Source: Linnemannia schmuckeri
Lineage: Eukaryota > Mortierellomycota > Mortierellomycetes > Mortierellales > Mortierellaceae
Direction: 5' to 3'
DNA: 64,000 nucleotides
Assembly (NCBI GenBank): GCA_029449235.1
Contig: JANATG010000001.1
Coordinates: 992,001 to 1,056,000 of the forward strand
Under the pieces are notes generated by a model that saw nothing but the letters and a program-made list of their open reading frames with translations, had not been told where the DNA came from and made no database searches. The translations under genes and the position numbers were made by a program. Shown here piece by piece: positions 49,279 through 59,872 of the stretch. Within the stretch, counting starts at the first letter, position 1. Each line of letters starts with the position of its first letter.

Positions 49279-49494
49279 ATGAACTTCTTCAAAAAGTCCA
49301 ACAAGAACAAGACTGCCTCGACTGCTACCACCCCTGCCCAGACACCCGCCCAAACCCCTCGTGTCTCGATGGAAGAGTCTCGCACCGTCGATATGACCGC
49401 CAAGCAGATGAAGCAGACCCAGGACGCTGAGATGCTTCACAACCTCATGACCAAGGCCATGTCTGGCGGTCGTTTTGGCCCTTACATCCTCTAA
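49279..49494 (+). CDS. small Thr/Ser-Pro protein, family member C (71 aa)
   Basis: Intronless, 71 residues: MNFFKKSNKNKTASTATTP followed by a duplicated AQTP-AQTP and RVSM; ends MTKAMSGGRFGPYIL. The middle (MTAKQMKQTQDAEMLHNLM) is predicted to be helical. Its GPYI ending is shared with the 50640 gene and distinguishes the plus-strand pair from the minus-strand pair. The leader consists of AACAAAACC-type repeats and there is an AATAAA at 49683-49688. The start is fixed by the family alignment at the FFK motif. Unknown function; probably an abundant small phosphoprotein, judged only from promoter type and site pattern. Confidence 0.85.
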   Translation: MNFFKKSNKNKTASTATTPAQTPAQTPRVSMEESRTVDMTAKQMKQTQDAEMLHNLMTKAMSGGRFGPYIL

Positions 49495-50381
49495 AAGATA
49501 CAACTCTTGTCTGTCTGTCTGTCGATCAAGTTCATGCAAACATTCATGGTCCAAGTCCCTCCTATCCTTACTTGTATACCAAGCATGCCAAACGATCGTC
49601 GCTCTGCCTGCTACACGTCCTCCCACCTGCACTTGTACCATACTCTCTCCCACCCCGCTACCAACTATCATATCGTCATATTAATAAACATAATAGTCGC
49701 CTCAAACAAACGCGCTTCACATTCGATTCAGTCTATGCAGCATCACAATAGCAACAATAAGAACAACAACAACAACAACAACAACAAGGTCATATCGGAC
49801 AGACCCATATATAGCCACCAAACACAAACAAATGCGCGCAATTAGAATATCGTTCGTGCAAAAGGATGCCGCCATTACAGTCCAGGATCGTCGCCACGCA
49901 CCCTCCAACCTCCCTCCAACCTCCCTCCTTCCCTCCCTCCCTCTCTCTCTCTCCCTCAATATTGAGCACGAAAAGCAAGATGGATTCAATCCCCTGTCCC
50001 ACTTCTTTCGGTCTATTTCGACGTTCTCTCCATTCAGATCCAGCATAATCTCCCGTCCCCCGCCCGCAGTTAATAACAAACACTCTATTTGACGATGCTG
50101 GCAAAAAAGAAAAAAAAGAATGAGCAAAAGAAGATGACAAGAAGGAAAGGGAGCTCCTTTTGGACATTCTCTTCATGCCTTTCAAGCGGAGTAAAGGCAA
50201 GCGAGTTATTTTATTTTTTTTCAACGCTTATTTTTGCGCTGTTCATGGTCAGATATGGAAACGATTGCGCTCCTTTTTTACATAGCCAAGAGAGTTCAAT
50301 AGCACCCCTCTTCACAATCCACTTTTACCCGCCCTTTCTTCCTTGTCAGCCAAGGCTATTATTGTTTTGCTTACCCTTTGT

Positions 50382-50398
50382 GGCAAGCAAACGCGGAT
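50382..50398 (+). promoter_or_regulatory. shared upstream element, copy 2 (GGCAAGCAAACGCGGAT)
   Basis: Second copy of the 17-bp element found at 49086, with one A-to-G difference, on the same strand and upstream of member D. Confidence 0.5.
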
Positions 50399-50525
50399 GT
50401 GGCTCGATCTGTTAATTCTCTCCTTCAGTGCCCTGGCCAATCCTTCATTTAGACATCGAGATAGACAAACAACCGCGGTCGGGCCCTGGCTCAACTCTCT
50501 CTTTGTGCCCCCCCCTCCACCTCTG

Positions 50526-50533
50526 TATAAATA
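50526..50533 (+). promoter_or_regulatory. TATAAATA box of small-family member D
   Basis: Exact TATAAATA, 114 bp before the ATG at 50640. Confidence 0.65.
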
Positions 50534-50639
50534 GCCAGTGCCTCGCCCACATTCCTCATTCTTTCTTCACTCACAACCACAACAACAAACAATACAACCA
50601 CGACCACAACCACCGAACAAGCAAACAAACACACCAAAG

Positions 50640-50834
50640 ATGCCTTCCTTTTTCAAGTCCTCGTCCTCCAAGAACCAGACCGCCTCGGCCGCCACCACCC
50701 CTGTCCAGACCCCCCGCAACTCGATCCACGAGCAGCGCATCAACCAGGGCGTCAAAATGACCCACGACGAGGCCCTCCTCCTCGTCCTCAACAAGACCAT
50801 GTCCAACGCCGCTGTCGGACCCTACATCCGCTAA
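50640..50834 (+). CDS. small Thr/Ser-Pro protein, family member D (64 aa)
   Basis: Intronless, 64 residues: MPSFFKSSSSKNQTASAATT, PVQTPRNSI, ending MSNAAVGPYIR. An in-frame upstream extension from 50538 reads through the CA-rich leader downstream of the TATA box and is not family-like, so the ATG at 50640 is preferred. MTHDEALLLVLNKTMS is an amphipathic helix candidate. Codon choice is strongly C-ending, more so than the neighbouring long genes, which fits high expression (inference). AATAAA at 50992-50997. Closest to the 49279 gene; together they form a tandem pair 1.1 kb apart. Confidence 0.86.
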   Translation: MPSFFKSSSSKNQTASAATTPVQTPRNSIHEQRINQGVKMTHDEALLLVLNKTMSNAAVGPYIR

Positions 50835-53296
50835 AACAACAAGCATCTCCAAGTCTCGTCGGAAGCTCTATCCTCCTCGAGGGCTTGCTCATAACACTCA
50901 CACCATCCCCATTGCATTTTAGCGGCTTGTGCCTTATACCTATCTCCAGCATAACTTCATCCAGCATTTGTAACATACCTGCTCATTCCACAATAAACTA
51001 ATTGTCACAAGAAACACATGTGTCTATGCATTTATTAGCTACATGTCCGCCTAGACGCTGTGAGACAGTTGAGCGAACAACAGCCCGTGCCTTGCCTGGA
51101 GGCAAGACGGTTATTTTTCTGTGTGTCTGGAGAATAAGTGACCCATAGAATACCTGTCTTTACTGAGAAAAAGAAAATACAAAGAAAGAGAGGGGCAGAA
51201 AGAGAAAGAAATAAAGAGAGGAGCACCCTTTGGAGTGAGAGGTGGTTCCACTCCTCTTAGGAGAAATTTATTATGAAATGTTCACAACGGCATCCCCCCT
51301 GTCATCTCTCTTCTGAAGGAAGGAAGGGAAGGGAGGAGGGAACTCTATTCCAGATCTTGAAATACACCTGTGATCCTAACTTTTGTTAACTGACGCACAC
51401 CCTTCCCAACCTGAACAAGGATACACATTGATCGACAACAGGAAGGCCCAACAACAAGAGAGATGTCCCAACCATCCTGCCTTATACTTTTTTCATGCAT
51501 TGAATAATCTGTATGTAGTTTGGCGATCCTCTGGCTCTCTTATGACTTCTTTTTTATTTATCCTATTACGACATTGGATATAAGATGGGTTCTTACACAT
51601 CGTCCCCAGTGAAACCACCACTTGAAGGCTTGGATATACACCCCCTCGCAGACTTGTATGCATATTCGAGATCGTCCTGTCGTTAAGTCAACAGGCATTG
51701 TGAATAGACAGGCGACTGACCGACATACTCAACTCGCCTCTCGCATCACCCTGCCCGTTACATTATGTTCCTCAGAGATGCCAGATCTATACCAAAAATC
51801 AACGTCGCTTTATATAGTGAAGAGTAATGACCGAAGAGTCTCAGTTCGATACTTTGTTCTTTAGCGAGAACAATATGAGTGTGATGAAAGGTCGTTCTTG
51901 GACAGGACATATTGGCATTGCTCTGGCATAACGAATGGACTATGTCGCTCTTTTCCTCTAGGCGGTGCTTTGTTATTCTATTTCAATGGTGCCTCCAATG
52001 CATGGATGTCTTACATAACGGCACAGATCCCACAACATGAATACACGTTGCATCAAGTAGATGACAGTAGGAAGAGGTTGAATTAGGCACGGCCAGCCTG
52101 GACTCTCTCTTTTCAGTCAGCTCTTCCGTACCCTCTGTTGAGTATACTTTGCTCCTTTACAAGGATCCCCTTTGTTGCTGCTATTCTATATCCCTTTGAA
52201 TCACAATTGAAGCAGATCCTTCCTTTCTTAAGGACGAGCATAAATGTACACTTGGGTTCGTTTGATTCACAGAAAACAGAGCAGAGAATCAGAAAAATAG
52301 GAGTGAGTGAGATTCGAGATGCCCATCTCATATTAGTGTTTCTCCATTCCATGATTCGCGTTTAGTGCTCTTTTTTTTTCCTGATAGCAAACATTTGTCC
52401 GTTCCCTTGGGGATCGTTATGACGATGTACAACCTCTCAACTCTGGGGAAAGAACGGATGTGGAGAGACACAGATAGAGAGAGGGAACGAAAGGAGCGCC
52501 TGTCCAAGAGGGGATAGTGAGGGTACAATCGTATTATAGTCGCAGATCGTCCTCCCTCTCTTTACCAATTCACTCATAGTATGTCCCTTCTGTCTATGTG
52601 TGTGGCCATGGCTTTACTCCGCATAAATCGTCTTTCTTAATATGCCGGCAATCCAACAGCTTTCTTGTTCTTTCTTTTCTCTCCTCTCCTCTCCTCTCCT
52701 CTTCTCCTTCTCCTTCTCTTCTCCTTTCTACTTTCGATTATTCTTCCTACCGTTCTGTTTCCTCTCCCTTTCCCTTTCTCTTCTGTTGCCTTTTGTCTTC
52801 CATTGAAGGTTCCTCTCCTCGACCAGTCTTTAACCTTCATTCTTTCATTCTCCTCTTTGCTTCTATCTCACCAATCGTCAGAGCGATATACAACTTCCTC
52901 ACTTGCTGCCAATCGATCTCTCGACTATTTACACGCATTCCTTTGAGAATTCAATGACCCCTCTATTCTTCTCTTTTTATGAACCTACATTGAACACGTA
53001 AATACACTCCGTCACATTCCTCTAATCCATCATATCCCTGCTCAGCCGGTAAACATGCCCCCTTCTCCTTTGTATCGACTCCTTTTTATAAGGACCTCCT
53101 TATTTTCACGGTGGTTGTGTCCGTACTTAATCTAACGCGCTTGCCTATTTCGTCTATCGTTCTCTTGCATCATAATCGACTAGGCCTTTACGTAAATACA
53201 CTTCTACGACCTCCTGGCAGCAACAGACACTAACCCACAACGGAGCTTTAACGTCAAGACAGAAAACCGTGCAACAAAAAAACGATAGTTATTATA
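50835..53296. other. intergenic region upstream of the 1193-residue protein gene
   Basis: No gene seen. Includes the 3' end of small member D and, from about 52640, a pyrimidine-rich then CA-rich stretch that looks like the promoter and leader of the next gene. Confidence 0.5.
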
Positions 53297-56200
53297 ATGC
53301 TTTCTTCGCATCACGGCAAATCTGTCCCTTCTCCTTCTCCTTCTACCATATCCAACAACAATTCACGACCATATTTTAACCACGGCGCCACCCACGACCG
53401 CAGGACAAGTAACAATGACAGTTTTGGATCCAAGTCTCTCAAGGACGAGTTAATCAAGCCCACCGATTCCATGGACATTCACCAATTGATACTCCAAAAA
53501 TCCAGCTTGAAGAAGAACAGCAGCAGTGCCTGTCAACAGTCGTCCAGAAAGCAATTTCCCAGTGCTGTAAACAAAACTGCTGCTCAGCATCAGCAGATTG
53601 ACAACTCCCTTGCAGGACTAGAAAGCGCCACTTCTTCCTCTTCTTCTTCTCTCGCAAATCGACTCCAGCGCACCGACCTTTCTATAACAACAGATCACCT
53701 TCACCAACACCAGCAGCATGGCGGTTCTCCCCTTTTTCGCCCAGCATCGATGCATCAACAGCAACAACAGCACCTTCATAGTGCCCAATCTGCTGTCCCT
53801 GACAATGGCTTTCGTTGGAACACGCCTCCTACAAACTGCAAGATGCCCAACTCAAACCTCACAAGGAGGGCCTCATTGATCGCCGTCATGATGTCTCCTC
53901 CATCCAGTACAGGGCTGGTCAAGTCTACTGCCAACCATGGAATCTTTTCGTCAAGAGACTTTGTTGTGGGGGAAAGCGTCAATGAGTCCGATGCGCCCAA
54001 ACAAAAGGCTGTTCAAAAGAGAATCAACAACCTCAGCGGTCCAAGTAGGAGACATTCTGTGCCCAATCTTTCAGCCGCTCGTCAAGCCAACAACAATACA
54101 AACGGTGTAAAGAATGCACCCTTACAACAGATGACGATGGGAGCATTCGGTACGCCTGGAACAATACCAAACGGATCGTACCTATTAACATCCTCCGACT
54201 CTGCATCCCACGGCTCAACCAGCGGCGACCATAGTCAGTTCTCCGACTTTCCTACATCGACTAATCCCGGCATGACCCCGCATCTCACGGCTACACCTGC
54301 AAATGCCTATTTCGCCTCTGGCGTCCATCCATTCGATCTTCTTCCTGGCGGAGCAGGAGCCTCTGACACTTGGGCAAACAGCGGTACCGCGGGAATGCCG
54401 CCAGTCCCTTCACCCATGTCGACTGCAACAAAAAAAAACACTATTCAGTATCTTCAGCAACTCCAACAATCGGTGCTCTACCCGGACAGCCAAAGTTTTC
54501 CTAACCTCGCTCAACAGCAACCACAATCAAAGCAACAGAAGGCTTCACAAACAGGATCACAATCACGACGCGGATCAAAGGCCAAGGCTAAATGCAGAGT
54601 AGGCAGTTTCCCAGCCCCTGCTCCACCAATGGTCCAATCCTACATGCCAACAGACATGAACTGGTCTCTGCCTCCATCAGACCAACAGCTGCTTGCTAAT
54701 GGTGTCTGCCAGCAACAGCAGTTCAGCAACACTAACGTCTCACTAAGCCAGTCCTCAGCAGCAGCAACTCCTCCTCCACCGCCACAAACATCTTCGACCA
54801 CCCCGCGCACATTTTATCATGGCCCTGCTCCTTGCGGCAACCCAGAACCTCTGTACGAATACCTGGCATCCCCCACGGTTGTGCCCGGTCTAGAGATTAT
54901 CGGACACGATTTTTACGGCAACTATGTCCAGATCCTTCCCATCTGCCCTGACACAACCTGCAGTATGAACCAGGATCCCGTTTACCTCAATCTCTTGCAG
55001 GCCATATACGCTCACACGATCCCGTTTTTGGATCTCGCCCCAGGTTCAGAAGAGGAGAGTCAGCTCTTGAACAACGGTACGCCTTCCGCGATTACCACCC
55101 AGTCGATCCAGCCCCCCTTTAAGAACTTGTTGCCACTCAACGGTCCTGCTGGTCAGAACAGTGCTGCCTACAGCGCTCAACTGTCATCGTCTGGGTCACA
55201 CACCTCGCTAAGCCAGCATTCGACCATGACGTCATCGGTGTCTTCGCCTTCATTCCAACAGCTGTCAGCCAATGGGAACAACAGCGGCAACGCTGGGTCT
55301 AACAAGCTTCTTCGTCGGGCTTCGATGGCTTCTATCAGCTCCAGCAGCGGCAACGCTGCCTCTAACAGCCGTCGCTCAAGCATCGCGTCAAATCCCAGTC
55401 TGAGCAACCCGGCAAGGAAGAAGAAGAACGCGCCAAGGACCCACCCTTACAAGTCGACCAGCTCGTTTAAGGAGGACAACCCTATGGTCACAGAGGCCAT
55501 CCTAACACAGGTGGGAGGACTCGGTGGTATTGGCAACAGTGCAACTGTCAGTGCAACGGACCCTCGCCACAAGGTCGCCGAGAAGATGGTACACATGGAT
55601 GAGGCCGAATATGCAGCCCATTACTCCAAGCATCAGCAGGTCATGAATAAGTCTGCTTCAACAACCGCGCTCTGCCTTGCCCAGACCTTAGTGAGTTCGA
55701 TGAGCGGCAGCTCCTTGGGCCCACTGAACCCGAGTTCGTTGATGTCGTCCTCTGTAACGGCGCCGTCGATCACCAACGCGATGACGAGCAGCAGCATCGG
55801 AAACGGTCCTGTCGCCAGCGCGTCTTCTTCCTCTCCCTTGGAATCGATCACTGCTGCTGATTTTATCAGAGCCCTCTCCGAGTGCAGCGGTAGCATGAGC
55901 GACCTGGGACTTCAAGGCGAGGGTATGTCATCCGCTGTGACCGACATTAGCCTATCTGAGCACGACCTTTTAAGTCTCGAGAACTTGATGATGTTGGACA
56001 GCAATGCTGCTGCCGCCGTTCAAGCTGCTGCTGCAACTGCCTGGCCCAACTGGTTCGATCTCAGTCAGCTAGAGAAGGATGTCTGTGAGGCTGGGTTAGG
56101 CCATCAAGCGTCCGCATTTTCGTCCGCATCCTGCTCAATGACCAACTTACCCCTTTCGACCTCCTCGACCTTGACCTCGTTTGCCAACCACCACCATGGT

Positions 56201-56878
56201 AACAACAACACCGCAAGGGACGCACCAACGACCAACTTATTGCTCAGTTCAAGTACCAATCTGGCTATTATGGACGATCTGTTTGAAGACAAGAGTAACC
56301 AGCAGCAGTCTCAAGTCTCCAAGGGTTTGTCTGACAGTAGTGACCAAGACACGGAGATGACCATAGCTTCCATGTCTCCAGCCGCAAAAGTGAGCCACAT
56401 CAACAGCACCAGTCAAGTGCTGGTCTTTGACCAACTCTCAGCCTCTCCTGCCCAGCGAGACAGCAGCCCCTCTAAAGAATCGACTGCATCCTTTTCCTCT
56501 TCCTCCCACGCCAGCACTGACGCGACCGTAACCAACAGCAACAACAACGAGGACGAAGAGACCAAGGCTCCAATCGCCAACGACCTAACTCTTCCATACA
56601 CATCATCGCTATTGACAGTCCTCCCCTTCTCTGCTCATCACTCACACCCCATCTTTCCGACTCGAGGCAACCGCCGCTTGGGTTGGTACCGATCCAAGTC
56701 GGTGGCGTCTCAGGGTCTGAGCCAGATCACCGGGGTCGACTATACGACCACGTGCTGGTACGACGTCGAGCGGCTCCAGAACGTGGTTCGTGACTCGATT
56801 TCCTTCCAGGAATCGAGTGGATTAAAGTCCTTGGAGGACCTGACTGAACCTAGTCCTACAAGTGCCACCAAGAACTAA
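53297..56878 (+). CDS. large low-complexity protein with three ordered islands, unrecognised
   Basis: Single exon, 1193 residues, rich in Ser, Asn, Gln and Ala. Most is likely disordered, with Gln/His runs (about 130-170) and Ala runs (about 900). Three stretches look folded or conserved: about 515-580, starting YHGPAPCGNPEPLYEYL with GLEIIGHDFYGNYVQILPIC; about 755-790, HKVAEKMVHMDEAEYAAHYS; and the C-terminus, RGNRRLGWYRSKSV with CWYDVERLQNVVRDS. Basophilic-kinase-like RRAS sites occur twice (RRASLIAVMM, RRASMASISS). No DNA-binding, membrane or catalytic motif was found. A nuclear or signalling scaffold role would be a guess. AATAAA follows the stop at about 56927. Convergent with the thiolase gene, 167 bp between stops. 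Confidence 0.85.
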   Translation: MLSSHHGKSVPSPSPSTISNNNSRPYFNHGATHDRRTSNNDSFGSKSLKDELIKPTDSMDIHQLILQKSSLKKNSSSACQQSSRKQFPSAVNKTAAQHQQIDNSLAGLESATSSSSSSLANRLQRTDLSITTDHLHQHQQHGGSPLFRPASMHQQQQQHLHSAQSAVPDNGFRWNTPPTNCKMPNSNLTRRASLIAVMMSPPSSTGLVKSTANHGIFSSRDFVVGESVNESDAPKQKAVQKRINNLSGPSRRHSVPNLSAARQANNNTNGVKNAPLQQMTMGAFGTPGTIPNGSYLLTSSDSASHGSTSGDHSQFSDFPTSTNPGMTPHLTATPANAYFASGVHPFDLLPGGAGASDTWANSGTAGMPPVPSPMSTATKKNTIQYLQQLQQSVLYPDSQSFPNLAQQQPQSKQQKASQTGSQSRRGSKAKAKCRVGSFPAPAPPMVQSYMPTDMNWSLPPSDQQLLANGVCQQQQFSNTNVSLSQSSAAATPPPPPQTSSTTPRTFYHGPAPCGNPEPLYEYLASPTVVPGLEIIGHDFYGNYVQILPICPDTTCSMNQDPVYLNLLQAIYAHTIPFLDLAPGSEEESQLLNNGTPSAITTQSIQPPFKNLLPLNGPAGQNSAAYSAQLSSSGSHTSLSQHSTMTSSVSSPSFQQLSANGNNSGNAGSNKLLRRASMASISSSSGNAASNSRRSSIASNPSLSNPARKKKNAPRTHPYKSTSSFKEDNPMVTEAILTQVGGLGGIGNSATVSATDPRHKVAEKMVHMDEAEYAAHYSKHQQVMNKSASTTALCLAQTLVSSMSGSSLGPLNPSSLMSSSVTAPSITNAMTSSSIGNGPVASASSSSPLESITAADFIRALSECSGSMSDLGLQGEGMSSAVTDISLSEHDLLSLENLMMLDSNAAAAVQAAAATAWPNWFDLSQLEKDVCEAGLGHQASAFSSASCSMTNLPLSTSSTLTSFANHHHGNNNTARDAPTTNLLLSSSTNLAIMDDLFEDKSNQQQSQVSKGLSDSSDQDTEMTIASMSPAAKVSHINSTSQVLVFDQLSASPAQRDSSPSKESTASFSSSSHASTDATVTNSNNNEDEETKAPIANDLTLPYTSSLLTVLPFSAHHSHPIFPTRGNRRLGWYRSKSVASQGLSQITGVDYTTTCWYDVERLQNVVRDSISFQESSGLKSLEDLTEPSPTSATKN

Positions 56879-57045
56879 ACTAGCATACCATCACCTGAAA
56901 GCACTACAAAAAACTTGTCTATAATCGTAATAAACCATCCATGTTCTTATTGATTATTTACAAGTGTTTTTATTCTTTTGAGGGGAGGGGTTAGTTGGTA
57001 TCAAATAGTCAAAGAAAAGGATCCGCTAAAAAATAACGAGCACAC

Positions 57046-58343
57046 TTAAAGGCGAGCCATGAACTCGGAGCTTGCACCCTTGGCACGGACAGACTCGACC
57101 TCCTCCTCAGAGAGCTCGCGGGCTTCGATGGCGGGGTTGTAGCCGACACGCTTGCGGGAGTCGACATACTTGGGGGAGGAGCCCAACTCGTTGGCCTTCT
57201 TGTAGAGGGAGACGACGACAGCACCGCCGAGACCGACGTTGTGCTGGAGGGCATACTTGCAGTTGGGAACCTGGCGCTCACCGCACCAGCCGCGAAGCTG
57301 CCAGACCAACTCGGAGCACTGGGCCAAACCAGTGGCACCGAGAGGGTGACCCTTGGAGATCAAACCACCAGAGGGGTTGACGACGTACTTGCCTCCGTAT
57401 GAGACATCGTTGGTGTCGATCAACTTGTGGGCCTCACCGGGCTTGCAGAGTCCGAGGGCATCGTAGGTAATCAGCTCGTTGGCAGAGAAGCAATCGTGCA
57501 ACTCGACGACCTGGACATCGGTAGGCTTGATACCAGCCTTGGTAAAGACTTCGGCGGCAGCGCGACGGGTCATGTCGGCACCAGCCAACTCGATCGAGGA
57601 CTCGTTGAAGAGCTTGGGCGAGTCGGTGGCCATAGACTGGGCGACCATCTCGACGGCCTGGTCCTGCAAGTTGTGCTCACGAACAAACTTCTCCGAGGCC
57701 AAGATGACACAGGCAGAGCCGTCCGACGTGGGGCAGCACTGAAGCTTTGTGAGGGGGCCAAAGACCTTGTTGGACTTTTCAACCTGCTCCAAGGTGTAAA
57801 TGTCACGGAACTGGGAATAAGGGTTTAAGGCAGAGTGGCGATGGTTCTTCTCGGCAATCTTGGCCATATGGGTGGGGGTGGCACCATACTTTTCGCAGTA
57901 CTCGATACCGGCGTTACCAAAGATCTGGGCTGCAAAGGGGCCAGCACCGATACCGCGGGTCTCGCTCATCATAGTAACGGTTTTGTCCAAGGGGTTGGTG
58001 CGGTCCTCGAACTTGGATCCGAGCGAACCAGCCTCCATCTTTTCGAAACCGAGAGCCATGGTGCAGTCAGCGACACCGTACTCGATGGCCTGACGAGCCA
58101 AGTAAAGAGCGGTAGATCCAGTGGAGCAGTTGTTGTTGACGTTGATGATAGGGATCTATAATGTCGTTTGAAAGCAATGTTAGTTTTATTTTTTTTGGCC
58201 CGAGTATCTGTCGGCACTTCGTAGTTGTCGCAAAGATGTCGAAGGAAGGAAAGATTCATTACCTGATGCATTCCGAGCTGGTACAAGGTGCGCTGACCGC
58301 AGGTAGAATCACCATAGCAGTATCCCACAGCAGCCTAAGATTG

Positions 58344-58374
<31 letters not shown>

Positions 58375-58787
58375 GAATCATGCAGGTGCATTGAATTAGC
58401 CGTTTGATTGAATAAAAAAAGGGGGGGAAAGTGGGGAGGCAGGGACGGATGAATAAATATGCGAGCCGGGTAAGCACACTAAGGTGAGAGTGAGCGAAAA
58501 AAGAGAGGCAGATCCATACCTGCTGGACCTTGTCGTAGGTGATACCGGCATCCAAGAGGGCCTTTGCGGCAGCCTCACGACCCATATCTATGATGTTACA
58601 AAAGGAGAGTTGTTTGTCAGTCCAAAGAGCTGTTTCTCTTAGGGCAAAGTAAAGTCAACGAAGGGCGAGCGGAGATCGATCCGTATGAAGAAAAAAAGAA
58701 CGTACCAGGGTAGTCTCTCAAGTCTCTGGGCTTGATGAACTTGGTCATGCCGACACCGACGACGTAAACTTTCTGGGTAGGAGCCAT
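57046..58787 (-). CDS. peroxisomal SCP2-type (SCPx) thiolase without SCP2 domain
   Basis: Four exons: 58787-58706, 58587-58520, 58334-58263, 58155-57046; 443 residues. Thiolases of this class split 3-ketoacyl-CoA, including branched substrates, using CoA. The protein starts MAPTQKVYVVGVGMTKF. The nucleophile is Cys84 in NNNCSTGS; further signatures are VVELHDCFSANE, GGLISKGHPLGATG and HNVGLGGAVVVSLY. It ends MARL, where ARL fits the C-terminal peroxisome signal [S/A/C]-[K/R/H]-[L/M]. Length matches a stand-alone thiolase; the sterol-carrier domain of animal SCPx is missing. Intron 3 has a run of 24 T (gene strand) just before its acceptor. Likely acts in peroxisomal beta-oxidation. Confidence 0.94.
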
Positions 58788-59872
58788 TGCTGATGATATG
58801 TATGTGTTGGATTGTTGAGAGGAGAGGTAAGAGTGAGTGTGGAGAAGTGGATTCGGATGGAGAAAGAAAAAAAAAAGAGGTGAATGGTTTCCTTTTTATT
58901 TGAGTTGTCGAGCCGCGTGTTATTGCCAACTTGTCTCTTTGTCGCTTTACACGTGACGCATGTTGAGCCGAAACAGAAGAGCAGGAGGAAGAACTTCACT
59001 TGTTCTCTCCACACATATTTGCTTGAGTACACAAACACAAACACAAACAGACGCAAAATAAAGGGCTGAAAGTGAGTACGAAGAAGATGATCAAGTGCCT
59101 CGTACCCTCGTTTAATCGATCGACAAAAGGATAAAGACTGTGAACAACAAGGACAAAATAACGACTTGACCGCATCAATCGACCTCCGGCACTCAAAAGC
59201 AACCTTTCCCCTTTCATTGCTTCGATGCTGCGGGTGGGATATTTCCCATTTGTTGCTGTTCGCGGATGTTGTTTGTTTGTTTGTCGCTGTTTCTATGGTT
59301 GTGTGTCTGACCACCAAACAATCCGATCAGCCGAGGCTACTATCTAACAATCTACATACACCCATGGACAACCGTGCCGGATTGTTTTTCTTTTTGGTTT
59401 TAAGCAAAACGCATTGTGCACGCAAACAACTACAACATCCCTCTTCTCGTTTCCTTACCTACAAGGGAGTCAAGGTGAGGAACGAAGTGATGGCTCGGTC
59501 ATACAACTGCTTCATATTGTTTTACGGCAAGCGAGCTCTCATATTTCTTATACTTCGGGTCATATTGAGTTCCCCACACCCCCTGAAATAGGGACCAATT
59601 CCAGGGATGAGTTTGCTCATTCTTTAAAATGAATGAGAGTCAAACAACTTTCCCCAACCTTTCCTTCATTCCCTTTTATTGCCAACAATAACTTCTTCCT
59701 GTCTAGTCGTTCAAAGAAACAGATGATGTTCTCACCACATGAATCGCCGTTTTCCCACGGCCAATAAGTACCAAATATTAGTGGCGCCACTTGACAACAT
59801 GACACAGAATATACAAGAAACATGGAACAAAATGTGCAGCAATAGTGCGGGCATCGATTTTATTCTAACAAT
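58788..59872. other. intergenic region between the thiolase and APH-like genes
   Basis: No gene seen; it contains the thiolase promoter and the 3' region of the APH-like gene. A TTTATT (minus AATAAA) pattern is present near 59855. Confidence 0.5.

Noticed and set aside
55633..56601. Minus-strand ORFs inside the 1193-residue gene
   Set aside because: Antisense shadows of a single long plus-strand frame.
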